Shown here one piece after another: positions 1-6,628 of a DNA stretch of 8,811 bases. A program made the position numbers and the translations under genes. Below the pieces are notes generated by a model. That model had not been told where the DNA came from. It worked only from the letters and a program-made list of their open reading frames with translations, and made no database searches. Location of the stretch: NCBI GenBank assembly GCA_030672805.1, contig DAOVFR010000093.1, forward strand, positions 1-8,811, read 5' to 3'. Every line of letters starts with the position of its first letter. Position 1 is the first letter of the stretch. The DNA comes from Candidatus Krumholzibacteriota bacterium (GTDB lineage Bacteria > Krumholzibacteriota > Krumholzibacteriia > Krumholzibacteriales > Krumholzibacteriaceae).

Positions 1-243
1 TACTGGGTGCAGGACTGCTCCGCGGTAACCGAGAATATACTGCTCGCGGTGGCGGCGCTCGGGCTGGGAGCAGTCTGGCTGGGATGCCACCCCCGCGAGG
101 AACGGGTGTCGGCAATCAGGGAGATTCTGGGCATCCCGGAAACTATCGGAGTGCTGAGCCTGATCTCGATCGGACACCCGGGCGAAACGAAGGAACCCCG
201 CACCCAGTTCGAGGAATCGAAGTTTCACAGGGAGAAATGGTGA
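1..243 (+). CDS. Nitroreductase family protein, C-terminal part (5' end outside window)
   Basis: This is the last 80 residues of an FMN-dependent nitroreductase-fold oxidoreductase, a family that uses NAD(P)H to reduce nitroaromatics, quinones or flavins in the cytoplasm. The reading frame is open from base 1 (YWVQDCSAVTENILLAV...) to TGA at 241-243. Family hallmarks are the DCSAxxxNILLA helix, the GLGAVWLG strand, the EERVxxIREILGIPE segment and the terminal GHPGE...RTxFEESKFHxEKW, which matches the usual C-terminus of the roughly 170-residue members. About half the protein is missing, so substrate class and the N-terminal FMN-contacting arginines cannot be judged. Its stop lies one base before the start of the next gene, so the two are probably one transcript. 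The fold assignment is secure; the physiological substrate is unknown. Confidence 0.93.
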   Translation, partial: YWVQDCSAVTENILLAVAALGLGAVWLGCHPREERVSAIREILGIPETIGVLSLISIGHPGETKEPRTQFEESKFHREKW

Positions 244-244
244 T

Positions 245-541
245 ATGGATCTTCTCAAGGATACCGTATTCGAGACGATTCTCGGGAACATGAAAGACCA
301 GTTCGATTCCCACGATTTAATCTTCGCGATGATGCGGCATTTCCCCCGCGAGTACACGTCCGCGCTGTACGAGTGCCGCAGAGCCAAGGACCCGATACAG
401 ACGCTGCACTCGAAGATAGGCAGGAAGCTCCTCGATTTCGATAACATTATCCGCAAGACGCGGCGGAAAGCATCGAGAAACGTACGGGGGCTTTCGTCCG
501 CGAACCAGCGCTGGGAAAAGATCGGGCGCGATGAACCGTGA
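245..541 (+). CDS. Conserved-looking small protein of unknown function, 98 aa
   Basis: I do not recognise this family. The ATG at 245 follows the nitroreductase stop by one base and has a GGAGA ribosome site at 231-235 (9-base spacing), so it is well supported as a translated, coupled gene. The product is soluble, with no signal or membrane segment. Residues 1-45 are mixed hydrophobic/acidic and look helical (MDLLKDTVFETILGNM, then DSHDLIFAMMRHFPREYTSALY). Residues 45-98 are strongly basic (ECRRAKDP, SKIGRKLLDF, IIRKTRRKASRNVR), ending in a polar tail. A helical N-terminus followed by a lysine/arginine-rich C-terminus would fit a nucleic-acid-binding or partner-binding protein, but that is inference only. 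It contains one cysteine and no recognisable metal-binding or catalytic motif. Confidence 0.75.
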   Translation: MDLLKDTVFETILGNMKDQFDSHDLIFAMMRHFPREYTSALYECRRAKDPIQTLHSKIGRKLLDFDNIIRKTRRKASRNVRGLSSANQRWEKIGRDEP

Positions 542-549
542 ACCCGGCA

Positions 550-582
550 GGCCGGCGAGCGGGGCGGCACGGAGCGCCGGCC
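550..582 (+). other. GC-rich stem-loop after the 98-aa gene
   Basis: GGCCGGCG at 550-557 is perfectly complementary to CGCCGGCC at 575-582, giving an 8-bp stem with a 17-base loop, starting 9 bases after the stop of the 98-aa gene. No T-run follows, so it is not a canonical intrinsic terminator. It may slow polymerase or stabilise the upstream mRNA end, or be a chance structure in GC-rich DNA. Confidence 0.35.
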
Positions 583-611
583 CGAAACGGCTCGATCGGC
601 CTTTATGGACC

Positions 612-630
612 TTTCCCCAGGCCGGGGAAA
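612..630 (+). other. Perfect inverted repeat TTTCCCC-N5-GGGGAAA
   Basis: A 7-bp perfect stem (612-618 with 624-630) surrounds the 5-base spacer AGGCC. It is followed by AAAAGTATTTG rather than T residues, so a terminator is unlikely. It lies just upstream of the candidate -35 element at 638 and could be a binding site for a dimeric regulator of the acyl-CoA synthetase gene, or part of a readthrough leader hairpin. Confidence 0.35.
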
Positions 631-637
631 AAAGTAT

Positions 638-667
638 TTGCTCCATGGATTTCCTGCGTGATACATT
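638..667 (+). promoter_or_regulatory. Weak candidate sigma70-type promoter for the acyl-CoA synthetase gene
   Basis: TTGCTC at 638-643 and TACATT at 662-667 are separated by 18 bases, in a locally AT-richer stretch inside a GC-rich region, ending about 53 bases before the synthetase start. Only four of six bases match at each element, so the call is tentative. Readthrough from the upstream genes is the alternative. Confidence 0.25.
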
Positions 668-720
668 AAACAAACAGTGCGTTTTTCGCTGAATGCAAGG
701 GTGCTTCCAGGAGATGGGCA

Positions 721-2472
721 ATGCCGGAATCGGATATCCTTAAACCGGGGAGAACGACAAGCCTCGGTCTTCAGACGCTCGGGTCGATCTTCGACTACGC
801 CGTGGAGAACTTCGGACAGTCGGTGTCGATGAAGAGCCATTACCCGTGGGGGTACCAATCGATATCGTACCAGGAGCTCGGACGCCTGATCAATTTTCTC
901 GGCGCCGGGTTCGTGGCGAGCGGACTCGAAAAGGGCGACCGCGTTGCACTTATCGCGAAGAACAGCCCCGAATGGACCATCGTCTACGCGGCGGTGACAT
1001 CGTGCGGAGGTGTCATCGTCCCCCTCGACATACAGCTGATGGAGAACGAGATCCGCCACCTGCTGCTGCACTCCGAAGCGAAGCACATCATCACCACGCC
1101 CGGTATCTATAGCGAAAAACTCGAGGACATGAGGCTCGAGGGAGTCGTGCGGATCGTCATCGGAGACGAGACGTCGATCCAGGGAGTCGTTACGCTCGGC
1201 GAACTCATGGCCCTGGGAAAGCGGAAAATCAACGATGGCGATGGAGATTACTTCAGGCGCAAGTCCGAGGTCAGACCGGATGACCTTGCAGCCGTATGTT
1301 ACACCTCAGGCACCACAGCTCAGTCAAAGGGGGTCAAGCTCCTCCACCGGAATATTACCTCCAACATCACCGCGATCCACCGGGCGCTCCCCCTGAGGAA
1401 CGATGACGTCTATCTCGGTCTCCTCCCTCTTTACCATACATTCGCGACGATGGGCAACTTTCTCATTCCGCTGTCGACGGGCGGCATGATCATCTTCGGC
1501 CGGTCGTTCAAACCGCGCGATATCCGCGAGGATATCATGCGTGAACGGGTAACGATCATCACCGGTGTCCCGCTCCTCTTCAGCCACATGGCGGCAGCGC
1601 TCCGGAGGGAGATCGACGAGGCCCCGAAGCGGAAACAGTTCCTCTTCCGCGTCCTTTCTGGAATCTCGTCGGGCCTGGGAAGACTCTTCAGGAAAAACGT
1701 GGGCCGGGCCGTGTTCAAGAACCGGCTTAGTGAGAGCGGCCTGGGAAGCATCAGGTTCTGTATAAGCGGCGGCGCTCACCTCCGCCCCGACGTCGAGGAA
1801 TCTTTCAACTCGATCGGGCTCCCGATGCTCCAGGGATACGGAATAACGGAAACGTCCCCGGTGATCTCCGTCAATCCTCTTGGAAAGGCAAAGCGCGGCA
1901 CCGTGGGGCCGCCGCTGCCCGGTATTGATGTGAAAATCAAAGACATGAACGACGAGGGAATCGGCGAGATCCTCGTTCGCGGTCCGAGCGTCATGCAGGG
2001 CTACTACAAGAACGACGAGGCAACGGCAGCGGTCATAAAGGACGGCTGGTTTCACTCGGGCGACCTGGGAATGATCGACCGGGACGGCTATATCACAATC
2101 GCAGGCCGCAAGAAATCGGTCATCGTAACGTCGGGCGGCAAGAACGTCTATCCGGTCGAGCTCGAGACGTTGATCAGCAGTAGTCCCTATGTGCTCGAAT
2201 GCGTGGTCCTTCCCATCAAGGATCACAAGGGAAACGACGCCGTCGGGGCCATCATCGTCCCGGATTACGATGCGCTCGGAGCAACCGAGAAACTGAAGGG
2301 CGACAAATCGGAAGAGACCATACACAGCGTGATCCGGGAGGAGATCAGGAATGTCTGCTCCCAGATCCCCGAGTACAAGCATATCTCCGATTTCCTGATA
2401 CGGGATCAGGAATTGCCAAAGACGACGACGCACAAGATACGCCGCCACCTTGTACAATGGATCGAGGAATAG
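721..2472 (+). CDS. Long-chain-type acyl-CoA synthetase (AMP-forming), ANL superfamily, 583 aa
   Basis: The protein is predicted to activate a fatty acid to an acyl-adenylate with ATP and transfer it to CoA. The AMP-binding loop is YTSGTTAQSKGV (residues 194-205). The adenine-pocket motif is LQGYGITET (370-378), HSGDLG (445-450) carries the ribose-binding aspartate, and GRKKSVIVTSGGKNVYPVE (462-480) is the hinge and C-terminal-domain motif. The likely adenylation lysine is K572 in PKTTTHKIRR (566-575). The long insert between GVPLLF and ISGGAHL (about 290-350) is typical of long-chain (FAA1/COG1022-like) enzymes. Two consensus positions differ: the usual TGxPKG is TAQSKG, and the usual STGK is TTHK; the key Thr/Ser and Lys residues remain. 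AGGAGA at 709-714 sets the start. The prenyltransferase gene begins inside its 3' end. Chain-length preference cannot be read from sequence. Confidence 0.93.
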   Translation: MPESDILKPGRTTSLGLQTLGSIFDYAVENFGQSVSMKSHYPWGYQSISYQELGRLINFLGAGFVASGLEKGDRVALIAKNSPEWTIVYAAVTSCGGVIVPLDIQLMENEIRHLLLHSEAKHIITTPGIYSEKLEDMRLEGVVRIVIGDETSIQGVVTLGELMALGKRKINDGDGDYFRRKSEVRPDDLAAVCYTSGTTAQSKGVKLLHRNITSNITAIHRALPLRNDDVYLGLLPLYHTFATMGNFLIPLSTGGMIIFGRSFKPRDIREDIMRERVTIITGVPLLFSHMAAALRREIDEAPKRKQFLFRVLSGISSGLGRLFRKNVGRAVFKNRLSESGLGSIRFCISGGAHLRPDVEESFNSIGLPMLQGYGITETSPVISVNPLGKAKRGTVGPPLPGIDVKIKDMNDEGIGEILVRGPSVMQGYYKNDEATAAVIKDGWFHSGDLGMIDRDGYITIAGRKKSVIVTSGGKNVYPVELETLISSSPYVLECVVLPIKDHKGNDAVGAIIVPDYDALGATEKLKGDKSEETIHSVIREEIRNVCSQIPEYKHISDFLIRDQELPKTTTHKIRRHLVQWIEE

Positions 2473-3521
2473 ACCGAGGACGCGTTCCGGACGGCGACTA
2501 CCGGTCCGGTGACAGCTCGAACAGCGGCCGCCGGCCCGGTGACAGCCGTGGCGTCGACTGTCCGCCCGGAGCGGAACAGCCCGAAGAGCCGTTTCCACGT
2601 TCCGCCCGCCCCCTCGATTACCTGTTCCTGCTCCGGCCCATGATCCTCATCCCGGTATGGACTTTTTTTCTCCTGGGCGCCCGCCACGGCAGCGCCGCGT
2701 CGGGCACACCGGCTCAAGCTGCGGACCTGGCCGCCGGGCTCGTCTCCTTCACCGCACTCCTCGGCGCCGTCTACATCATCAACCAGATCACCGATCGTGA
2801 GGCAGACAGGGCCAACAGGAAACTCTTCTTCATCTCCCGTTCGATCATCCCTCCCGGTGCGGCCCGGCTCGAGGCCGCGTTCCTGGTCATCATGTCGTTC
2901 ACCGTCGGGATCGTCTTCCTGTCGTGGAGATACGTGCTCGTGTGCGCGCTGAGCCTCCTGCTCGGCGCAGCCTATTCGATCGAGCCGGTGAGACTCAAGA
3001 AACGGGCCGTCCTCGACGTGCTGGCAAACGCGATTGGCAACGGGATTCTCAACACGCTGGCAGGGTGGACGGCGATCGGCGCTCCCCTGGCCGGCTGGCG
3101 GGTGCTGCTCGTATACCCGCTCGCCGTCGCCTCGGTCCATCTCACGACGACGCTCGCCGACATCAACGGAGACGCCGCAAGCGGGCTCAGGACGAGCGGC
3201 GTGGTGCTCGGCCCCAGACCCGGCATCATCATCTCGACCGGGCTCATGGCCGCGGCGGCCGCGGCGGCGCTGGCGCTCGGCAATACGCCCGCGCTCTGCG
3301 CCTCTCTTCTCTCGGTCCCGCTGTTCCTGATCCCCGCACGATCGCCCTGGCAGGACCGGTCCCCGTCAGCGGTCCTTTTGCCCGCGAAGGCGGCAACGCT
3401 GATCTTCACGATCGTCGCGGGATTTCTCTTTCACTTCTACATCCCCGCCGTTGCAGTGGTCATTCTCGCGACACGGCTCTACTACCACAAGCGATTCGGA
3501 ATGACGTACCCCTCTCTGTAA
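2457..3521 (+). CDS. UbiA-family membrane prenyltransferase, 354 aa
   Basis: This is an integral membrane protein of the UbiA superfamily, which transfers an isoprenoid diphosphate to an aromatic or other acceptor using Mg2+. The two aspartate-rich motifs are NQITDREAD (109-117; N109, D113, D117) and DINGD (235-239; D235, D239). AYSIEPVRLKKR (172-183) corresponds to the family YSxxPxRLK element. Hydrophobic segments fall near 54-74, 92-108, 139-155, 159-174, 215-234, 255-274, 278-293 and 309-341. The ATG at 2457 overlaps the synthetase stop by 16 bases and lacks a clear ribosome site, suggesting translational coupling. It gives a polar Arg/Asp/Gly-rich extension of about 50 residues before the typical PLDYLFLLRP entry. 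The next in-frame ATG (about 2640) would cut into that first conserved helix. Very high GC (45 of 60 bases at 3061-3120). Substrate unknown: quinone, lipid and carotenoid branches are all possible. Confidence 0.87.
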   Translation: MDRGIDRGRVPDGDYRSGDSSNSGRRPGDSRGVDCPPGAEQPEEPFPRSARPLDYLFLLRPMILIPVWTFFLLGARHGSAASGTPAQAADLAAGLVSFTALLGAVYIINQITDREADRANRKLFFISRSIIPPGAARLEAAFLVIMSFTVGIVFLSWRYVLVCALSLLLGAAYSIEPVRLKKRAVLDVLANAIGNGILNTLAGWTAIGAPLAGWRVLLVYPLAVASVHLTTTLADINGDAASGLRTSGVVLGPRPGIIISTGLMAAAAAAALALGNTPALCASLLSVPLFLIPARSPWQDRSPSAVLLPAKAATLIFTIVAGFLFHFYIPAVAVVILATRLYYHKRFGMTYPSL

Positions 3522-3590
3522 GATCACTCAAGATGTAAAGCAAGGGGAAATCAAACTTATTTGCGACATTTTCAATCTGATTTTGACCTG

Positions 3591-3628
3591 AAAAAAACCC
3601 GGCTGTCTTGACAAACTCAACAGCCGGG
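3591..3628 (-). terminator. Intrinsic terminator between convergent genes, strongest on minus strand
   Basis: CCCGGCTGT at 3598-3606 pairs perfectly with ACAGCCGGG at 3620-3628 around a 13-base loop. On the minus strand the stem is followed by seven T residues (A-run 3591-3597 on plus), a textbook rho-independent terminator starting 34 bases after the stop of the large exported protein gene. On the plus strand only a pyrimidine-rich CTTCTCCC follows, so it would stop transcription from the prenyltransferase gene less efficiently. The rest of the 141-base gap (3522-3662) shows nothing else. Confidence 0.88.
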
Positions 3629-3662
3629 CTTCTCCCACCCTTCCGTCTCTATGCAAAAACAA

Positions 3663-6293
3663 TCATCGTAGAAGGATCATCTTGCGCGTCCTGTTGAACT
3701 CGAGAGTTTTCAACTGGTAGAAGTAAACTCCGCTCGCTACCTTTTGACCGGAATTCGACAGCCCATCCCATGTTACATTCTTTTCGCCGGCCGCCTGGAA
3801 TTCCGAAACGAGCGTGCGTACAAGCGCGCCTCTCACATCGTAGATCCTGAGTTCCACTTGCGTAGCCTTGTGCAGGTTGTAACGGATCATTGTCACCGGA
3901 TTGAACGGGTTGGGATAGTTTGCATCAAGCGCAAAGGCACCACGCGGCGTCCTGTCGCTGTCTGCATCACTCGTGTATCTCCCGCTCGCAACAAATATGT
4001 AATCTCGCTTTTCGTCCCTGCAAAGCGGAGGAAGCGATCTCACATCGAAGGTCAGATCGATCACTTCACCCGTTGAGAGCGTCACGGGGTCCAGAAGTTC
4101 GTTCGAGCCGAGTCTATTAAGAATCGATCCGCCCCCGGAGTGATCGGCAGCGGAAAGATCCAGATATCCAGGTTCGCCCTCGAATGGCTCCGCTTTGTGG
4201 AAGTCGAGCACATCGATCTGGTAATATCCTTCCCATGAGTAGCGGAGAATAAGCTCGTTGTCCGGATCGATGAGATCGGCATCAATCAAGGTGGCCTGAC
4301 GAGCCGGTTCGATGCGGGCGTCCTCTTCAGAAACGAGCTTCCAGGAACCGTCGGCTGCCTTGACCGAAACCCTGAGCTTCTTGCTTATCTGTTCGCCTCC
4401 CGAAGACTTGAGCGCATCGTTCTTTTTGTTGCTGTCAATCACATCCTTGGGCTTGACGTCACCTATGGCCGTGAAACTGCTTATTTGTTCCTTGCTCAGC
4501 TTCCCGAAGCTGACCTCGAACCACCCATTCTCGCTGCTGGTGTAAAAAACCTCATCTTTCGAAGCAATGAGGCCGGTGATGTCGTTCCCCTTGTAATCCC
4601 TCGCCCAGCTCATACTGAAGGGCTGACCGATGGAAATGATACGGCCTTCCCGTGTAACCTGGATCGTTTCATCCACGTGGTGGTCCACTACCATGAGCCG
4701 GAAATCGCGGAATATGCTGGCTTCCGCGCCGTCTTCCCGTATCTGGAAGCTCAACCCGTCAGGCCCGGGCTTGACCTGCTTCGATACAAGGTAGAAATCG
4801 GTCACATCTTCCTTAACCCTGACGCCGTCACAGGCGGCGAGAATCGTGTTCTCTACATCAAAGGCGCTACCGTTCCAGATATACAGTGTCGGGCATCCCG
4901 GACCCGACTTCTTCTTGATCTCGATGCTCCCATCCAACAGGGTGAGGTCCGCGGTATGGTATCCGAAGGGATCGTCCATATCGTAACGCACCTCGTTTTC
5001 GGGCGTGCTCGCAAAAACGAAGTCGAAGATAGTTCCAGCCGCCGGCGTGGACCGGGGCGCAAATCGCAGCTTGAACACGGTCGCCGGAAGATTATCCGGA
5101 TGATAATTGGTGAACAACCCGTTGTTGATCTGCACTCGGCTCGAATCGCTCGAACTCACGGCAGCGTCGGGTGGAAGAAAACCCCCAACCACAACAACAC
5201 CGAGAAACTCAAGATCCTCCGCAGGGAAGTTGACATGAAACTCGAAGTCGTTGATCGGAAAACTCGAGTCCATATCGAATGGTACATCATAATACGAAGC
5301 CGTGTTGTAGTACCACACATCCCCCATGTCGGCTTCGGCAGTGTGATCGGGCACGGTGATGGTACCGTTTATATAGTTATGGGGAACAGTTACCCCACCG
5401 CACTCATCCAACCTTTCTGCATACGCAAATACCAGGTTGGTAACGAAATCGTCGTTGTCATTGAGAAGCCCGAAATGAAGTGTGAAGATGTGGATCTGGG
5501 TGTCGGTCTGAAGCAGTGGATTCGTTTCCGGGAAATCAACAACAATGGTATCGCCGACCACCTGTGCGCCGACCGATCCGCCCGAAAGGCCGGGACCCGC
5601 CGTTACCGAATCATAGCGAAGAACGGCCGGATCAAAAAGAACGTGGGTTGTCAGAAGCTTTCCCGGTATCTGCTGGTAAAAATCAACTTCATACTCGATG
5701 TGCTGCTTACCCGAAAAGGCTGAGACAAAATCCCCAATGACAAACAAGAACATCTCGTAGTCTGTCCTGATGTAACCATTGTCACGAAGGGGGGAATACG
5801 GTTGGTTGTTGCAGATGAAAAAATTCGCGTTGTTTTCATTGATGAAGTTGATCGGCGTATATGCCCCGTATCCGTAACATTGGACTTCAAAATTGAGATA
5901 CGCAATCGGTTCACCGCTCGGGATTGTAAACGGATCCATGCAACTAATATCGAACTCTACCGTTGAATCGTTTACAGCCGAATTGTTGAAGGTTGCGTTT
6001 TCGGGAACTCCAGGCCCCAATGTCACCGATAGCAACTCAAGGTCGCCGTCGTTCCAGTAAACTCTGTTCTCGGTATAGCCGACTGCTGAATCAGTATGCA
6101 GGTATACCGGTACTGCGACGGTGTCCTTGGGGAAAATCCACGAGATTTCCCCAATTTCGAAAGTAGAACTTGAATCGGTGTCAATCCGCAGGTTCACTCT
6201 GCCGCTGCTATCCTTATCGATGCCGGCTTGTGAGAGCGCTGCCAAGCCGCACACTACTATGACGACAAGGATCATAGAGCGAAAGCGTACCAT
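3663..6293 (-). CDS. Exported multidomain protein: three cohesin-like modules and FlgD-like C-terminal tail, 876 aa
   Basis: The start at 6293 is preferred over an in-frame ATG 16 codons upstream, because GGAGG lies 5 bases before it and the protein then opens with a classic signal peptide (MVRFRS, hydrophobic 7-20, likely cut after SQA at 23). Three tandem beta modules follow: about 45-178, 179-316 and 317-460. Each has cohesin-like features (a strand pair xVxFDPxxL/VxWNDGDLELLSV, a GPG or GGF loop, then a FEV/LHF/LRF strand and a closing G-I-strand). Residues 467-488 hold CPTLYIWNG...TILAAC, flanked by two cysteines, followed by a long beta-rich region. Residues about 786-876 form the NYPNPFNP...IYDVRG...WDG...ASGVYFYQL...TRKMILLR tail, seen on many secreted proteins and similar to type IX sorting or FlgD Ig-like domains. 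No catalytic motif was seen, so binding, scaffold or surface roles are likely. GC is lower than its neighbours. Confidence 0.88.
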   Translation of the reverse strand: MVRFRSMILVVIVVCGLAALSQAGIDKDSSGRVNLRIDTDSSSTFEIGEISWIFPKDTVAVPVYLHTDSAVGYTENRVYWNDGDLELLSVTLGPGVPENATFNNSAVNDSTVEFDISCMDPFTIPSGEPIAYLNFEVQCYGYGAYTPINFINENNANFFICNNQPYSPLRDNGYIRTDYEMFLFVIGDFVSAFSGKQHIEYEVDFYQQIPGKLLTTHVLFDPAVLRYDSVTAGPGLSGGSVGAQVVGDTIVVDFPETNPLLQTDTQIHIFTLHFGLLNDNDDFVTNLVFAYAERLDECGGVTVPHNYINGTITVPDHTAEADMGDVWYYNTASYYDVPFDMDSSFPINDFEFHVNFPAEDLEFLGVVVVGGFLPPDAAVSSSDSSRVQINNGLFTNYHPDNLPATVFKLRFAPRSTPAAGTIFDFVFASTPENEVRYDMDDPFGYHTADLTLLDGSIEIKKKSGPGCPTLYIWNGSAFDVENTILAACDGVRVKEDVTDFYLVSKQVKPGPDGLSFQIREDGAEASIFRDFRLMVVDHHVDETIQVTREGRIISIGQPFSMSWARDYKGNDITGLIASKDEVFYTSSENGWFEVSFGKLSKEQISSFTAIGDVKPKDVIDSNKKNDALKSSGGEQISKKLRVSVKAADGSWKLVSEEDARIEPARQATLIDADLIDPDNELILRYSWEGYYQIDVLDFHKAEPFEGEPGYLDLSAADHSGGGSILNRLGSNELLDPVTLSTGEVIDLTFDVRSLPPLCRDEKRDYIFVASGRYTSDADSDRTPRGAFALDANYPNPFNPVTMIRYNLHKATQVELRIYDVRGALVRTLVSEFQAAGEKNVTWDGLSNSGQKVASGVYFYQLKTLEFNRTRKMILLR

Positions 6294-6298
6294 GCTAC

Positions 6299-6303
6299 CC
6301 TCC
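6299..6303 (-). promoter_or_regulatory. Ribosome binding site that fixes the exported protein start
   Basis: On the minus strand AAAGGAGGG precedes ATG (6293-6291), with the GGAGG core at 6303-6299 and a 5-base spacer. The alternative upstream ATG at 6341 has no such site and would place 16 polar residues (MVLCIPRNGNAGKEGS) in front of the signal peptide. Confidence 0.85.
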
Positions 6304-6308
6304 TTTCC

Positions 6309-6332
6309 TGCATTCCCGTTCCGGGGAATGCA
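6309..6332 (-). promoter_or_regulatory. 5'-leader hairpin next to the ribosome site
   Basis: TGCATTCCC (6309-6317) and GGGAATGCA (6324-6332) form a perfect 9-bp stem with a 6-base loop. On the minus-strand mRNA the stem ends 5 bases before the GGAGG ribosome site, so it could shape ribosome access or protect the message. It overlaps the rejected upstream ATG region. Structure seen directly; function inferred. Confidence 0.5.
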
Positions 6333-6359
6333 CAAAACCACTACGAATGATTTATGCGC

Positions 6360-6398
6360 CGGCCGTTGCAGCCCAAAGATGCCGATACACTACGGCCG
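6360..6398 (-). promoter_or_regulatory. Second leader hairpin, CGGCCGT / ACGGCCG
   Basis: CGGCCGT at 6360-6366 and ACGGCCG at 6392-6398 can pair over 7 bp, enclosing a 25-base loop. It lies in the transcribed leader if the 6510-6537 promoter is real, and together with the hairpin at 6309 makes the leader structured. The large loop makes it a weaker case. Confidence 0.3.
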
Positions 6399-6504
6399 AC
6401 TTTTGAGAAACGAGACGGACGGGCATGAATTACAGTTCAAAGAGTCCACATATTTCATGAAAGAATCAGCACTGCCCTGGTTGCCTGTTCATCATTTCAC
6501 GGCA

Positions 6505-6525
6505 CTTCGATTGTACCGATCGAAG
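6505..6525. repeat. Inverted repeat CTTCGAT-N7-ATCGAAG over a promoter
   Basis: CTTCGAT (6505-6511) and ATCGAAG (6519-6525) are perfect 7-bp arms around a 7-base spacer. The repeat covers the -10 hexamer of the minus-strand promoter and part of its spacer, the position expected for a repressor operator. No regulator gene in the window can be tied to it. Confidence 0.35.
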
Positions 6526-6537
6526 CTATTGTATCAA
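6510..6537 (-). promoter_or_regulatory. Sigma70-type promoter for the exported protein gene
   Basis: On the minus strand TTGATA (6537-6532) and TACAAT (6515-6510) are separated by 16 bases; four of six and five of six bases match the consensus. Transcription would begin near 6503, giving a leader of about 210 bases before the ATG at 6293. It is the best promoter match in the gap. Confidence 0.5.
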
Positions 6538-6628
6538 GGCATAGCCGGTCGATCAACAGGTATTGAAAAACGGCGGGAAAAAATTTGATTGGTGACAATA
6601 TTCAGTACGATATACCGGATCGGGACAA

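Noticed and set aside
531..692. A 53-codon plus-strand frame (ATG at 531) overlapping the end of the 98-aa gene
   Set aside because: It runs through two inverted repeats and the candidate promoter, has no well-placed ribosome site, and its product resembles nothing known.
1324..2598. A 424-codon open frame on the minus strand opposite the acyl-CoA synthetase gene
   Set aside because: It is antisense to a gene with intact catalytic motifs, has an Arg/Asp/His-rich composition typical of shadow frames in GC-rich DNA, and shows no recognisable domain or ribosome site.
2406..3140. A 244-codon minus-strand frame opposite the prenyltransferase gene
   Set aside because: It is a low-complexity charged product antisense to conserved aspartate motifs and transmembrane segments.
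3248..3280. A GC-only stretch encoding a run of alanines in the prenyltransferase
   Set aside because: It is part of a hydrophobic membrane helix in a very GC-rich gene; there is no sign of a separate repeat element or frameshift.
4485..5723. A 412-codon open frame on the plus strand within the exported protein gene
   Set aside because: The opposite strand encodes a coherent signal peptide, repeat modules and tail; the plus-strand frame has no family features.
6121..6588. A 155-codon plus-strand frame spanning the exported protein start and its upstream gap
   Set aside because: Half is antisense to the signal peptide region, and the rest crosses the promoter and hairpins; no domain or ribosome site was seen.
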